A stretch of 46,626 nucleotides of DNA from Aquipseudomonas alcaligenes MRY13-0052 (GCA_000474255.1 BATO01000049.1:1-46626), one strand, 5' to 3'; positions 9,301 through 18,649 are shown, counted from the stretch's first letter. Made by a program: numbers and translations. The notes: a model not told the origin generated them from the letters alone.

Positions 9301-10299
9301 TCAGGCTTCCTGGGCGCGGTAGGCGCCGGGGGTGAGGCCGGTCCATTTCTTGAACGCGCGGTGGAAGGCCGAGGGCTCGGAGAAGCCAAGCTGTTCGGCG
9401 ATGTCCTGGATGGCCAGTTCGTCGCGGCCCAGGTGGTAGATGGCCAGGTCGCGGCGCAGGTGGTCCTTCAGTTCCTGGAAGCTGGTGCCTTCCTCGCGCA
9501 GGTGGCGGCGCAGGGTCTGCGGGCTGATGTGCAGGTGCTGGGCGACCTTTTCCAGGTCCGGCCAGTCGCGGCAGTCGCGGCCCAGCAGGCGGCGGATCTG
9601 GCTGTTCAGGCTGTCGCCGCCGTCGGGGCGGGCCAGCAGGTCGGCCGGCGAGTGTTCGAGGAAGTGCTTGAGGGTGCGCTCGTCCTGCAGCAGCGGCATG
9701 GCCAGGTAGCGCGCCTGGAACAGCAGGCTGGTGCAGGGCGCGTCGAAGCGGCGGGTGGTGGGGAACAGCAGCTCGTATTCGCCCACGTGCTCGGGCTCGG
9801 CGTAGGCGAAGGTGGCTTCCTCCAGGCGGATGCGCTGGCCGATCAGCCAGCTGCCGAGGCGGTGCCAGATCACCAGCAGGCTTTCCACCAGGAAGTGGTC
9901 CGGGTCCCAGAGCGTGGCGTCGTCCACCGTCAGGCGCACCGATTCGCCCTCGCGCTCCAGCAGGATGCGCGGCGCCTCGGGGAACAGGCCGTAGAACATC
10001 GCGCCTCGCCCCAGGGCTTTCTCCAGGCTGCGGCAGTGGATGATGGCGTGGCACATCATGGCGAAGGTGCCGCGCTTGCTGCGCTGGCGGCCGAAGCCCA
10101 TGTACTCGTCGTCCAGTGCCTCCCACAACAACTGCATCAAGCGGCTGAACTGCTCGGGGGCGATGCGTGCTCGTGGCTCGTCCAGCAGCGCGGCCTGGAT
10201 GCCGGCGTTGCGCAGGATGGCGGTGCAGTCCACGCCCTGGCGTGCGGGGCCGCGCAAGGCGGCTCGGACGAAGTGGCTGGCGATGGTGCGCTCGCGCAT
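9301..10299 (-). CDS. AraC-family regulator with arabinose-binding-like N-terminal domain
   Basis: A 332-residue transcription factor from the ATG at 10299. The N-terminal two thirds resemble the OruR/ArgR-like ligand-binding domain (RGPARQGVDCTAILRNAGI, then PEQFSRLMQLLWE). The last 100 residues hold the double helix-turn-helix: VAQHLHISPQTLRRHLREEG, then IAEQLGFSEPSAFHRAFKKW and the closing TGLTPGAYR. It is divergent from dctA across 322 bp and could regulate it, but dctA carries a sigma-54 promoter normally served by DctD. Target and ligand are unknown. Confidence 0.88.
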   Translation of the reverse strand: MRERTIASHFVRAALRGPARQGVDCTAILRNAGIQAALLDEPRARIAPEQFSRLMQLLWEALDDEYMGFGRQRSKRGTFAMMCHAIIHCRSLEKALGRGAMFYGLFPEAPRILLEREGESVRLTVDDATLWDPDHFLVESLLVIWHRLGSWLIGQRIRLEEATFAYAEPEHVGEYELLFPTTRRFDAPCTSLLFQARYLAMPLLQDERTLKHFLEHSPADLLARPDGGDSLNSQIRRLLGRDCRDWPDLEKVAQHLHISPQTLRRHLREEGTSFQELKDHLRRDLAIYHLGRDELAIQDIAEQLGFSEPSAFHRAFKKWTGLTPGAYRAQEA

Positions 10300-10479
10300 G
10301 GGCGGCTTCCTGGCTCGGGGTGACCGATGGTAGGTCGTGGCAGAAGCAGGCGACAAGGGGCGGATGTGGCGGGAATCCCCCTGCTTCGCTGGCGGGAATC
10401 CGCCCGAGGGATTGTCCTACAGCGCCCGGCCATTTTCTGTAGGCCACGGCGCACTAGGCATTGCGCCGGCAAGACGGGT

Positions 10480-10494
10480 TGGCACAGCCCTTGC
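10480..10494 (+). promoter_or_regulatory. Sigma-54 promoter of dctA (TGGCAC-N5-TTGC)
   Basis: TGGCAC at 10480-10485, five bases, then TTGC at 10491-10494 gives the exact GG-N10-GC spacing of an RpoN -24/-12 promoter, about 130 nt before the dctA start. Short inverted repeats at 10391-10404 (GGCGG/CCGCC) and 10448-10467 (GGCGCA/TGCGCC) lie upstream; the first is at a plausible distance for an enhancer-binding protein such as DctD. The rest of the 322-bp gap shows no gene. Confidence 0.82.
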
Positions 10495-10621
10495 GATAGG
10501 AGCTGCGCCATCCATTGGTTTGGATCGCAGAACAACAAAGTCTCCCAGCAAGGGAGGTGATTGAGACCGGTGGTGCGCCCCTGTACGGAATCAGGCCCCG
10601 CACCACCCGAGAGGATCTGCC

Positions 10622-11914
10622 ATGACCCGTCAACCCCTCTACAAAAGCCTTTATTTCCAGGTTCTGGTGGCCATCGCCATCGGCATCCTGATCGGCCATT
10701 TCTTCCCGCAGACCGGCGTTGCCCTGAAGCCCCTGGGCGACAGCTTCGTCAAGCTGATCAAAATGGCCATCGCGCCGATCATCTTCTGCACCGTGGTGAC
10801 CGGCATCGCCGGCATGCAAAGCATGAAGGCCGTCGGCAAGACCGGCGGCTACGCGCTGCTGTATTTCGAGATCGTTTCCACCCTGGCCCTGGTGATCGGC
10901 CTGATCGTGGTGAACGTATTCCAGCCCGGCGCCGGCATGCATGTCGACCCGACCACCCTGGATATCAAGGGCATCGCGGCCTACGCCGCTGCCGGTGAGA
11001 AGCAGTCCACCATCGACTTCCTGATGAACGTCATCCCCGGGACCGTGGTCGGCGCCTTCGCCAACGGCGACATCCTCCAGGTGCTGTTCTTCTCCGTGCT
11101 GTTCGGTTATGCGCTGCACCGCATGGGCGACTATGGCCGCCCGGTGTTCGAGTTCATCGAGCGCATCTCCCAGGTGATGTTCAACATCATCAACGTGATC
11201 ATGAAGGTCGCGCCCATCGGTGCCTTCGGTGCCATGGCCTTCACCATCGGCCAGTACGGCGTGGGTTCGCTGGTGCAGCTCGGCCAGCTGATGCTTTGCT
11301 TCTACATCACCTGCCTGCTGTTCGTGCTGGTGGTCCTGGGCAGCATCGCCCGCGCCCACGGCTTCAGCATCCTCAAGTTCATCAAGTACATCCGCGAAGA
11401 ACTGCTGATCGTGCTGGGCACCTCGTCCTCCGAGTCGGCCCTGCCGCGCATGATCGCCAAGATGGAAAAACTCGGTGCCAACAAGTCGGTCGTCGGCCTG
11501 GTGATCCCCACCGGTTACTCCTTCAACCTCGACGGCACCTCCATCTACCTGACCATGGCCGCGGTGTTCATCGCCCAGGCCACCGACACGCCGATGGACA
11601 TCACCCACCAGATCACCCTGCTGCTGGTGCTGCTGATCGCTTCCAAGGGCGCCGCCGGCGTCACCGGTAGCGGCTTCATCGTCCTCGCCGCCACCATCTC
11701 CGCCGTTGGCCACCTGCCGGTTGCGGGCCTGGCGCTGATCCTCGGCATCGACCGCTTCATGTCCGAAGCCCGCGCCCTGACCAACCTGGTGGGCAACGGC
11801 GTGGCGACCCTCGTCGTCGCCAAGTGGTGCAAGCAGCTGGACACCGACACGCTGGACCGCGAACTGGCCGGCAATGGCAATGCCGCGCCGCAGGCAGAAG
11901 CCCAGCGCGTCTGA
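10622..11914 (+). CDS. dctA: C4-dicarboxylate transport protein DctA
   Basis: This 430-residue inner-membrane symporter of the DAACS family takes up succinate, fumarate and malate with cations. Motifs include [19 protein letters not shown], the serine-rich reentrant loop [12 protein letters not shown], the [17 protein letters not shown] motif and the final [19 protein letters not shown]. Length and all signatures are complete. An AGAGGA site precedes the ATG. The sigma-54 promoter upstream implies RpoN/DctB-DctD control; dctBD are not in the window. Two hairpins follow the stop. Confidence 0.95.
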   Translation: MTRQPLYKSLYFQVLVAIAIGILIGHFFPQTGVALKPLGDSFVKLIKMAIAPIIFCTVVTGIAGMQSMKAVGKTGGYALLYFEIVSTLALVIGLIVVNVFQPGAGMHVDPTTLDIKGIAAYAAAGEKQSTIDFLMNVIPGTVVGAFANGDILQVLFFSVLFGYALHRMGDYGRPVFEFIERISQVMFNIINVIMKVAPIGAFGAMAFTIGQYGVGSLVQLGQLMLCFYITCLLFVLVVLGSIARAHGFSILKFIKYIREELLIVLGTSSSESALPRMIAKMEKLGANKSVVGLVIPTGYSFNLDGTSIYLTMAAVFIAQATDTPMDITHQITLLLVLLIASKGAAGVTGSGFIVLAATISAVGHLPVAGLALILGIDRFMSEARALTNLVGNGVATLVVAKWCKQLDTDTLDRELAGNGNAAPQAEAQRV

Positions 11915-11933
11915 ACCGCGTAATTCTCTCCTC

Positions 11934-11984
11934 CCTCCCCACGGGGAGGAGATTTTCCAGGCCCGTCTCGTGACGGGCTTTTTT
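11934..11984 (+). terminator. Tandem terminators after dctA
   Basis: A first stem, CCTCCCC/GGGGAGG (11934-11940 with 11943-11949), is followed by a second, GCCCGT/ACGGGC (11961-11966 with 11973-11978), and a run of six T residues (11979-11984). The second is a canonical Rho-independent terminator for dctA. Confidence 0.8.
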
Positions 11985-12146
11985 ATGGGCGCAGGAAAGT
12001 GGGACGTAGCGCGCCGATCCCCTGGCCTGGCGTGCGCGGGAGCCTATGAGCACATGGGTCAATCGACCCTGAGCGCTTGTGTCATTGAGCGCTTGGGCGG
12101 GCGCCGCCTACCCTGCGGAACGATTTTTTCCAGGGAGACCCTTCGC

Positions 12147-13286
12147 ATGCAGCGCATCCATTTCGAAACCGAACACAACATGTTCCGCGACTCGTTCCGT
12201 GCCTTCCTGCAGAAGGAAGTGGTGCCGCACCAGGAAGCCTGGGAAGAGGCGGGCGTGGTGGATCGTGCGGTGTGGCGCAAGGCTGGCGAGATGGGCTTCC
12301 TGCTGCCCTGGGCGGACGAGGAGTACGGCGGCGCCGGGCTGAAGGACTTCCGCTACGAGCAGATCATGTGCGAGGAGCTGGCCCACATCAACGAACCGGG
12401 CTTCATGATCCCGCTGCACTCGGCGCTGTGCGGCCCCTACATCGCCGAGTACGGCAACGCCGAGCAGAAGGCGCGCTTCCTGCCGGGGATCATCAGCGGC
12501 GAGATCATCCTCGCGGTGGCCATGACCGAGCCCTCGGCCGGTTCCGACCTGGCCGGCATGCGCACCACCGCAGTGGACAAGGGCGACCATTACGAGCTGA
12601 ACGGCTCCAAGGTGTTCATCTCCAACGGCCTGCTGGCCGACCTGGTGATAGTCGCGGCCAAGACCGACCCGGCCAACAAGCACGCCATGGGCCTGTTCCT
12701 GGTGGAGCGCGACATGATCGGCTTCGAGCGCGGGCGCAACCTGAAGAAGTTGGGCATGAAGAGCCAGGACACCGCCGAGCTGTTCTTCAACAACGTCAAG
12801 GTGCCCAAGGAGAACCTGCTGGGCGATGCCAAGGGCGGCTTCTTCTACCTGATGAACATGCTCGCCCAGGAACGCCTGACCAACGCCTGCGGCGCAGTGG
12901 CCGGTGCCGAGGCGGCGCTGCAGACCACCATCGACTACGTGAAGGAGCGCAAGGCCTTCGACCGGCCCGTCTCGCACTTCCAGAACACCCGCTTCAAGCT
13001 GGCCGAGATGCGCACCCAGATAGACGTCGCCCAGGTCTTCACCGACCGCTGCGTGATGGACCACAACCAGCGCAAGCTGACCCCTGAGGTGGCCGCCGAG
13101 GCCAAGCTGTTCACCACCGAGCTGCTGTGCAAGGTGGTGGACGAAGGCGTGCAGCTGCACGGCGGCTGGGGCTACATGTGGGAGTACCCGATCTGCAAGA
13201 TGTACGCGAACGCGCGCATCCAGCGCATCTTCGCCGGCACCTCGGAGATCATGAAGGAGATCATCAGCCGCGGCATGAAGCTCTGA
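12147..13286 (+). CDS. Acyl-CoA dehydrogenase
   Basis: The 379-residue FAD enzyme oxidises an acyl-CoA to the 2-enoyl-CoA. Visible signatures are the first ACAD motif AMTEPSAGSDLAGMRTTA, the GSKVFISNG strand and the C-terminal QLHGGWGYMWEYP motif. The usual C-terminal glutamate site reads FAGTSEIMK without the Glu. A Glu occurs instead in AQERL (about residue 242), the position used by long-chain and isovaleryl-type enzymes, so it is probably catalytically intact and of that type. It opens a four-gene cluster; the amidohydrolase gene starts 67 nt later. The ATG at 12147 follows a GGGAGA site; the open frame extends further upstream but without support. Confidence 0.9.
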   Translation: MQRIHFETEHNMFRDSFRAFLQKEVVPHQEAWEEAGVVDRAVWRKAGEMGFLLPWADEEYGGAGLKDFRYEQIMCEELAHINEPGFMIPLHSALCGPYIAEYGNAEQKARFLPGIISGEIILAVAMTEPSAGSDLAGMRTTAVDKGDHYELNGSKVFISNGLLADLVIVAAKTDPANKHAMGLFLVERDMIGFERGRNLKKLGMKSQDTAELFFNNVKVPKENLLGDAKGGFFYLMNMLAQERLTNACGAVAGAEAALQTTIDYVKERKAFDRPVSHFQNTRFKLAEMRTQIDVAQVFTDRCVMDHNQRKLTPEVAAEAKLFTTELLCKVVDEGVQLHGGWGYMWEYPICKMYANARIQRIFAGTSEIMKEIISRGMKL

Positions 13287-13353
13287 ACCCGCGCCCGGCG
13301 CTCCGGGCCGGGCTAGCGTTCAGCCACTGTGTAGACGCCAGGAGGCCATCGCC

Positions 13354-14184
13354 ATGAATGCACCATTGGGCGCCATCGACGCCTGGGCCCAACCCGCCAA
13401 CGGCCGCGCCCGCGAGCTGTTGCCGGAGGTGGTCCGGCTGTTCGAGAAATCCGGTTCCGCGCACTTGCTCGACCAACCGCTGACACCCGAGCAGACGGTG
13501 GCGGAGATGGACCGCGCGGGCGTGGACAAACTCATGCTCGCCGCCTGGTGCCGGCCGGAGCGCTGGGTGTTCGACAACGACCTGGTGGCCGAGTACACCC
13601 GCGCCTTCCCCGACCGCTTCGTCGGGGTCGCCACCGTCGACCTGGGCAAGCCCCTGGCGGCGGTGCGCGAGCTGGAGCGGGCGGTGCTGGAGCTGGGCTG
13701 CAAGGCGTTGCGCGTGGTGCCCTGGCTGTGGAAGCTGCCGCCCAACCACCGGCTCTACTACCCGCTCTACGTGAAGTGCATCGAGCTGGATATTCCCTTC
13801 TGCACCCAGGTGGGCCACACCGGCCCGCTGATGCCCTCGGAGACCGGCCGCCCGGTGCCCTACCTGGACGAGGTGGCGCTGGACTTCCCCGAGCTGCGCA
13901 TCGTCGCCGGGCACATCGGCCATCCCTGGACCGAGGAAATGATCGGCCTGGCCTGGAAGCACGACAACATCTACATCGACACCTCCGCCTACCTGCCACG
14001 CTACTACCCTCAGGCGCTGCTGCAGTTCATGCGCAGCTACGGCCAGGACAAGGTGCTGTTCGGCAGCAACTTCCCGCAGCTGTCCCTGGAGCGCTGCATG
14101 ACCCAGGTGAAGGAGCTGGCGCTGCCGGCGGAGATCGAGGCGAAGTTCCTCCAGGGCAACGCCCGCCAGGTGTTCCGGCTGTGA
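13354..14184 (+). CDS. Amidohydrolase-2 family protein (metal-dependent hydrolase/decarboxylase-like)
   Basis: The 276-residue TIM-barrel protein belongs to the amidohydrolase-2 group, which includes ACMSD-type decarboxylases. Segments seen are MDRAGVDKLMLAAW, GVATVDLGKPL, the FCTQVGHTGP His, the VAGHIGHPW motif and the late LFGSNFPQL strand, where an Asp is more usual in metal-dependent members. The N-terminal HxH metal motif is not obvious, so hydrolysis cannot be assumed. Its place between acyl-CoA genes suggests action on an organic acid intermediate. Substrate unknown. Confidence 0.72.
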   Translation: MNAPLGAIDAWAQPANGRARELLPEVVRLFEKSGSAHLLDQPLTPEQTVAEMDRAGVDKLMLAAWCRPERWVFDNDLVAEYTRAFPDRFVGVATVDLGKPLAAVRELERAVLELGCKALRVVPWLWKLPPNHRLYYPLYVKCIELDIPFCTQVGHTGPLMPSETGRPVPYLDEVALDFPELRIVAGHIGHPWTEEMIGLAWKHDNIYIDTSAYLPRYYPQALLQFMRSYGQDKVLFGSNFPQLSLERCMTQVKELALPAEIEAKFLQGNARQVFRL

Positions 14185-14283
14185 GGCTATCCGGCGAGCC
14201 GCCGTGCCCGGGAGGAGGGCGGATAGGCGGCGAATAACGTGACAAGCTCCGACCATTACAAGAACAACAAGGAGGGTTCAGCA

Positions 14284-15921
14284 ATGACCGATCAACTGCC
14301 GTTGCAGCGGCTCGCCCATTGGGTGGGCACCACGCCGGACCGCGTCTGGCTCAGCCAGCCGGTGGAGCGCCAGTGGCATGACCTGACCTGGCGCCAGGCC
14401 GACGACCAGGCACGGCGCCTGGCCCGTGCGCTGCAGGCGCTGGGCTGCGCGCCGGGCGACCGGGTGGCGATCCTGGCGAAGAACTGCGCCGAGTGGATCA
14501 TCAGCGACCTGGCGATGATGCTCGCCGGGCTGGTCAGCGTGCCGCTCTACCCGCTGCAATCCGCCGAGAGCATCGACTACGTGCTGCGCCACTCGGCGTG
14601 CAAGGTGATCATCCTCGGCAAGCTGGACGAGGCGGAGAGGTTCGCGGCCGGCATCCCCGCCGAGGTCATCCGCGTCGCCATGCCGTACCCGACCCTGAGC
14701 GCGCCGCACCAGTGGCACGCGCTGCTCGCTGCCCATGAGCCGCTGCGCGATGGGCATGTGCAGCGCCCCAATGACCTGCTCAGCATCCTCTACACCTCCG
14801 GCACCACGGGCCAACCCAAGGGCGTGATGCAGCGGGCCGAGGCCTTCGCCTTCGCCTCCAGCCGCTCGGTGGCGGAGATGGGGCTCAACGAGCGCGAGCA
14901 GTTCTTCTCCTACCTGCCGCTGTCCCACGCGGCGGAGCGTTTCCTGGTGGAAACCAACAGCCTGTATTGCGGGGGCGCCATCGCCTTCGTCGAATCCCTG
15001 GAGACCTTCGCCGCCGACCTCAAGCGGGTGCGGCCGACGGTGTTCTTCTCCGTGCCGCGGTTGTGGACGCGCTTCCAGCAGGGCGTGCTGGAGAAGCTGC
15101 CCCAGGCCAAGCTGGACCGCCTGCTGCGCATCCCGCTGCTGGGTGCGCTGGTGGCGCGCAAGGTGCGCCAGGGGCTGGGGCTGGACCGTGCGCGGGTGCT
15201 GGTCAGCGGTGCGGCGCCGATCCCGGTGGCGCTGCTGGAGTGGTACCAGCGCATCGGCCTGACCATCTGCGAGGGTTACGGCATGACCGAGAACTTCGCC
15301 TACGGCAACTTCAACCGCCCGGGCCAGGTGCGCTTCGGCAGCGTCGGCCGGGTGATGCCGGACAACGAGGTGCGCATCGCCGAGAACGGCGAGATCCTCT
15401 ACCGCAGCCGCGCGCTGATGGCCGGCTACTACCTGGAGCCGGAGAAGACCGCCGATACGCTGCAGGTGGGCTGGTTGCACACCGGCGACAAGGGCGAGAT
15501 CGACGCCGACGGCTACCTGCGCATCACCGGGCGGGTGAAGGACATCTTCAAGACCAGCAAGGGCAAGTACGTGGCGCCGGCCCCCATCGAGGGCGAGATC
15601 GCCAAGAACCTCTGGGTGGAGCAGGTGTGCCTGATGGGCAACGGCCTGGACCAGCCGCTGGCGCTGATCGAGCTTAGCCCGGCGGCCCGGGCGCAGACGC
15701 GTGGGCAAATCGAGGCCGAGCTGGCGGCCAGCCTGCAGGCCCTCAACGAGCGCCTCCTGGCCCATGAGCGCATCAGCCATTTCGTGCTGGTGCGCGAGCC
15801 CTGGACGGTGGATAACGGCTGCATGACGCCGACCATGAAGATCCGCCGCAACGTGCTGGAACAACGCTTCGCCGCAGTGGCCGCGTGCCTGGACAGGCAC
15901 CAGCCGCTGCATTGGGAATGA
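14284..15921 (+). CDS. AMP-dependent acyl-CoA synthetase (long-chain type)
   Basis: The 545-residue adenylate-forming ligase activates a carboxylic acid to its CoA thioester at the expense of ATP. The P-loop YTSGTTGQPKGVMQ lies near residue 170, the adenine/acyl motif is GYGMTENFAYG, and the hinge region reads HTGDKGEIDADGYLRITGR followed by KDIFKTSKGKYVAP. These are hallmarks of the long-chain fatty-acyl-CoA synthetase branch. The start at 14284 has AAGGAGG upstream (14269-14275); an upstream GTG is less likely. It lies in line with the dehydrogenase and CoA-transferase genes, which fits catabolism of a carboxylic acid. Confidence 0.88.
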   Translation: MTDQLPLQRLAHWVGTTPDRVWLSQPVERQWHDLTWRQADDQARRLARALQALGCAPGDRVAILAKNCAEWIISDLAMMLAGLVSVPLYPLQSAESIDYVLRHSACKVIILGKLDEAERFAAGIPAEVIRVAMPYPTLSAPHQWHALLAAHEPLRDGHVQRPNDLLSILYTSGTTGQPKGVMQRAEAFAFASSRSVAEMGLNEREQFFSYLPLSHAAERFLVETNSLYCGGAIAFVESLETFAADLKRVRPTVFFSVPRLWTRFQQGVLEKLPQAKLDRLLRIPLLGALVARKVRQGLGLDRARVLVSGAAPIPVALLEWYQRIGLTICEGYGMTENFAYGNFNRPGQVRFGSVGRVMPDNEVRIAENGEILYRSRALMAGYYLEPEKTADTLQVGWLHTGDKGEIDADGYLRITGRVKDIFKTSKGKYVAPAPIEGEIAKNLWVEQVCLMGNGLDQPLALIELSPAARAQTRGQIEAELAASLQALNERLLAHERISHFVLVREPWTVDNGCMTPTMKIRRNVLEQRFAAVAACLDRHQPLHWE

Positions 15922-15943
15922 ACCGAACCGCTATGGAGTCGCC

Positions 15944-17125
15944 ATGACAGGCCCGCTCGCTTCGCTGAAGATCCTTGATTTCTCCACCCTGCTGCCGGGG
16001 CCCTTCGCCTCGCTGCTGCTGGCCGACATGGGCGCCGAGGTGCTGCGCGTCGAATCCCCCAGCCGCATGGACCTGGTGCGCGTGTTGCCGCCCCATGACG
16101 GTGGCACCTCCACCAGCCACGCCTACCTGAACCGCAACAAGCGCAGCATCGCCCTCGATCTCAAGCGCCCCGAGGCGGTGGGGGTGGTGCGCCAACTGGT
16201 GGCCGAGTACGACATCGTGCTGGAGCAGTTCCGCCCCGGGGTGATGGACAAGCTGGGCGTGGGCTACGAGGCGCTGAAGGCGATCAACCCCAGGCTGATC
16301 TACGTCTCCATCACCGGCTACGGCCAGAGCGGCCCCTTCCGTGACCGTGCCGGCCACGACATCAACTACCTGGCCGTGGCCGGCATCGCCAGCTACACCG
16401 GGCGCCAGGAAAGCGGCCCGCTGCCCCTGGGCGTGCAACTGGCGGATATTGCCGGCGGCTCGCTGCACGGGGTGATGGGCCTGCTGGCGGCGGTGATCCA
16501 GCGCCAGGTGACGGGGGAGGGGCAGCACGTGGACGTGAGCATGACCGACTGCGCCTTCAGCCTGCACGGCATGGCCGGTGCGGGCTATCTCGGTGCCGGC
16601 GTGGAGCCGGACATGGAGAACCAGGCGCTGAACGGCGGCAGCTTCTATGACTACTACCGCACCCGTGACGGCCGCTGGTTCTCGGTGGGCAGCCTGGAAC
16701 CGCAGTTCATGCAGCAGTTCTGCGCCGCCATCGGCCGGCCGGACCTGGCCGCACGCGGGCTATCGCCCAAGCCGGAGGACCAGCGCGAGCTCAAGCGCGC
16801 CATCGAGATCGAGTTCGAGAAGCGCGACTTCGCCGAATGGAGCGAGGTGTTCGCCGCCCTGGATGCCTGCGTCGAGCCGATGCTGCCGCTCGCCGAAGCG
16901 GTGCGGCACCCGCAGATCGAGGCGCGCGGCCTGGTCACCGAAGTGCCCCGCGACGGGCTGCCGGCGCAACGGCAGATCGCCTGCCCGATCAAGTTCTCCA
17001 ATGGCCTGCCCGCACCGCGCCATGTCGGCGCAGCCGTAGGTGCCCACACCGCCGAGGTGCTGGCCGAGCTGGGCTACACCGCCGAGCAGATCGCCTCGCT
17101 GAAAGCTGGCAAGGTGACGGGGTAG
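15944..17125 (+). CDS. CaiB/BaiF-type class III CoA-transferase
   Basis: The 393-residue family III CoA-transferase moves CoA between acids through an aspartyl-CoA intermediate. The N-terminus has LKILDFSTLLPGPFASLLL and ADMGAEVLRVE, then LNRNKRSIALDLK, and the likely catalytic Asp168 in GVQLADIAGGS. Length and motif order are complete. It follows the ligase by 22 nt. Having both a ligase and a transferase gives two routes to activate the same acid, or the transferase may serve a downstream intermediate. Confidence 0.9.
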   Translation: MTGPLASLKILDFSTLLPGPFASLLLADMGAEVLRVESPSRMDLVRVLPPHDGGTSTSHAYLNRNKRSIALDLKRPEAVGVVRQLVAEYDIVLEQFRPGVMDKLGVGYEALKAINPRLIYVSITGYGQSGPFRDRAGHDINYLAVAGIASYTGRQESGPLPLGVQLADIAGGSLHGVMGLLAAVIQRQVTGEGQHVDVSMTDCAFSLHGMAGAGYLGAGVEPDMENQALNGGSFYDYYRTRDGRWFSVGSLEPQFMQQFCAAIGRPDLAARGLSPKPEDQRELKRAIEIEFEKRDFAEWSEVFAALDACVEPMLPLAEAVRHPQIEARGLVTEVPRDGLPAQRQIACPIKFSNGLPAPRHVGAAVGAHTAEVLAELGYTAEQIASLKAGKVTG

Positions 17126-17187
17126 GCGTGCGTTCGGCGGATGTGGATAGACAGGCGTGGGGTTGGCGTAGGGTGGGCTTCAGCTTC

Positions 17188-17201
17188 GCGAATGAATTCG
17201 C
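17188..17201. repeat. REP-like palindrome
   Basis: GCGAAT-GA-ATTCGC followed by TCCCAC matches the core of a Pseudomonas repetitive extragenic palindrome. It lies in the gap between the CoA-transferase gene and the sprT gene that faces it. Confidence 0.6.
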
Positions 17202-17214
17202 TCCCACACTCGTT

Positions 17215-17258
17215 GCTTCAAGCTTCAAGCTTCAAGCTTCAAGCTTCAAGCTTCAAGC
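17215..17258. repeat. Tandem heptanucleotide repeat, six copies of GCTTCAA
   Basis: Six perfect head-to-tail copies of the 7-bp unit GCTTCAA run from 17215 to 17256, with a partial seventh. Each junction makes an AAGCTT palindrome. It is intergenic, just downstream of the REP-like sequence. Perfect short repeats of this sort can change in number by slippage. Confidence 0.9.
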
Positions 17259-17302
17259 GAAGCCGCACATCGACGGGTTACACCCGCCCTGCGGGCTTTG
17301 GA

Positions 17303-17797
17303 TTATTCCTGCCGCTGTTCCCCGCTGAACACCAGGGTCACCTTGCAGCGTCGGCAGTAGTAACGACGCCCGCGCGCCACCAGGGCGTGGCGCTGGGAGG
17401 AGAAGGGGTAGTCGCCGTCCGGGCAGGCGCAGCGGTACAGGTAGCGGGTGACCTTGCGGCGCTTGACGTCGTAGCTGTGGCAGCGGTTGGGCGGCAGCTC
17501 GTAGACGCCCCGCATGATCAGCTGCCATTCCTCGCCATGGGGCTGGATACGGTGGCCGAACAGTTGGTGGGCGACCAGGTGCGCCACTTCGTGGGCAACG
17601 GTCTGCTTGAGGAAATCGTCCTGGTTCTCGCGATACAGCTGGGGGTTGAAGCGCAGCTTGTTCTCATCCAGGTGAGCGACACCGGCCTTCTGGCCCCGCA
17701 GCTTGAAGCTCACTTCGGGGCGGGTGAACCGGCGTTGGAAAAAAGCTTCCGCCTGCTGGTAGCAGGCTTCGACGCGGGCGTGTAGCAGCTCGGGCAT
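17303..17797 (-). CDS. sprT: SprT-like zinc metalloprotein
   Basis: The 164-residue protein has the zinc-metallopeptidase motif HEVAH (residues 69-73) inside the SprT domain. C-terminal Cys pairs in CACPDG and CRRCK form the zinc ribbon typical of bacterial SprT. Its length equals that of the family. The eukaryotic relatives act on DNA-protein crosslinks; the bacterial function is poorly defined. The ATG at 17797 was chosen because it begins the conserved N-terminal helix. A 7-bp hairpin (17803-17818) lies just upstream of the start. Confidence 0.9.
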   Translation of the reverse strand: MPELLHARVEACYQQAEAFFQRRFTRPEVSFKLRGQKAGVAHLDENKLRFNPQLYRENQDDFLKQTVAHEVAHLVAHQLFGHRIQPHGEEWQLIMRGVYELPPNRCHSYDVKRRKVTRYLYRCACPDGDYPFSSQRHALVARGRRYYCRRCKVTLVFSGEQRQE

Positions 17798-18008
17798 AAA
17801 GGGGGCTCTCCAGAGCCCGCAATTATGCCGCAAAGCCGCCACCGGCCGAATCGTTCTCCTGCCGAGCGGTCGTGGTGCGCCGTTCTAGACGTATTCCGGC
17901 ATCAGGTAGAGGTGCCCGTGCAGGATCACCGAGACCAGCACGTTGACCATGCCCCGCAAGGCCACGCGCCCGATTGCCGAGTTTTGGTCGAGCGGGAGGG
18001 CAAACGAA

Positions 18009-18030
18009 GAGGCCGCCCATGGGCGGCCTC
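18009..18030 (-). terminator. Ten-bp palindromic hairpin after the Yip1-like gene
   Basis: GAGGCCGCCC (18009-18018) and GGGCGGCCTC (18021-18030) form a very stable stem about 20 nt past the stop of the minus-strand Yip1-like gene. The following T-tract is poor, but position and strength suggest a terminator. The rest of the 17,798-18,049 gap shows no convincing gene. Confidence 0.6.
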
Positions 18031-18049
18031 CGTGCTACGGGTGAAGGGG

Positions 18050-18649
18050 TCAGCGGATGTAGACCGGGCCTACGCCCATGCCCCAGAAGATGACGGAGGC
18101 GGCGATCATCGCCACCAGCACCACCAGGCCCACGGCCAGCACCGAGCTGGAGAACAGGAAGCCCTCGTCGGATGGAATGTTCATGAAGGTCGGTATGCCC
18201 ACGTAGAGCAGGTAGACCGTGTAGCAGATGGCGGCGGTGCCGATCATCATGCCCAGCCACAGGTGCGGGTAGAGCGCCGCGAGCCCGCCGATGAACAGCG
18301 GCGTGGCGCAGTACGCGGCGAACACGACGCATTCGGTGAAACTTGGCGAGGCGTCGTAGGTGCGCGCCATCCAGTGGATGAAGGCGCCCATGACGGCGAC
18401 ACCGGCGAGCATGGCGAAGTAGGAGAGGATGGTCATCTGCATCGCGCTGGACTGCGTGAGCATGACCGGATCGCCCTTGCCGATGGCCCAGCCGACCTGG
18501 GTGGTTCCTATATAGGCAGAGACAACGGGTATGGCTGCGAGTACCAGGATATGGGTGAGGTACATGTGGCTGATGCTTTCTTCCTCGCCACGGATTTCCT
18601 GCCATTCCTGATCGGGATGGGTGAAGAGCCCCCAAACGTGGTGGATCAT
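18050..18649 (-). CDS. Yip1-family integral membrane protein
   Basis: The 199-residue protein starts MIHHVWGLFTHPDQEWQEI, the usual opening of bacterial Yip1-domain proteins. Five hydrophobic segments follow, so it should sit in the inner membrane. A strong AGGAGGTG site precedes the ATG at 18649. No catalytic motif is visible and the function of bacterial members is not established. It is transcribed alone, leftward, with a hairpin after its stop. Confidence 0.78.
   Translation of the reverse strand: MIHHVWGLFTHPDQEWQEIRGEEESISHMYLTHILVLAAIPVVSAYIGTTQVGWAIGKGDPVMLTQSSAMQMTILSYFAMLAGVAVMGAFIHWMARTYDASPSFTECVVFAAYCATPLFIGGLAALYPHLWLGMMIGTAAICYTVYLLYVGIPTFMNIPSDEGFLFSSSVLAVGLVVLVAMIAASVIFWGMGVGPVYIR

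Noticed and set aside
17215-17258. CRISPR-like array
   Set aside because: The units are 7 bp with no spacers and no cas genes anywhere in the window.
17885-17950. Short minus-strand frame (21 codons) downstream of the Yip1-like gene
   Set aside because: Has an ATG and a hydrophobic stretch but no ribosome-binding site and no recognisable family; too short to support.
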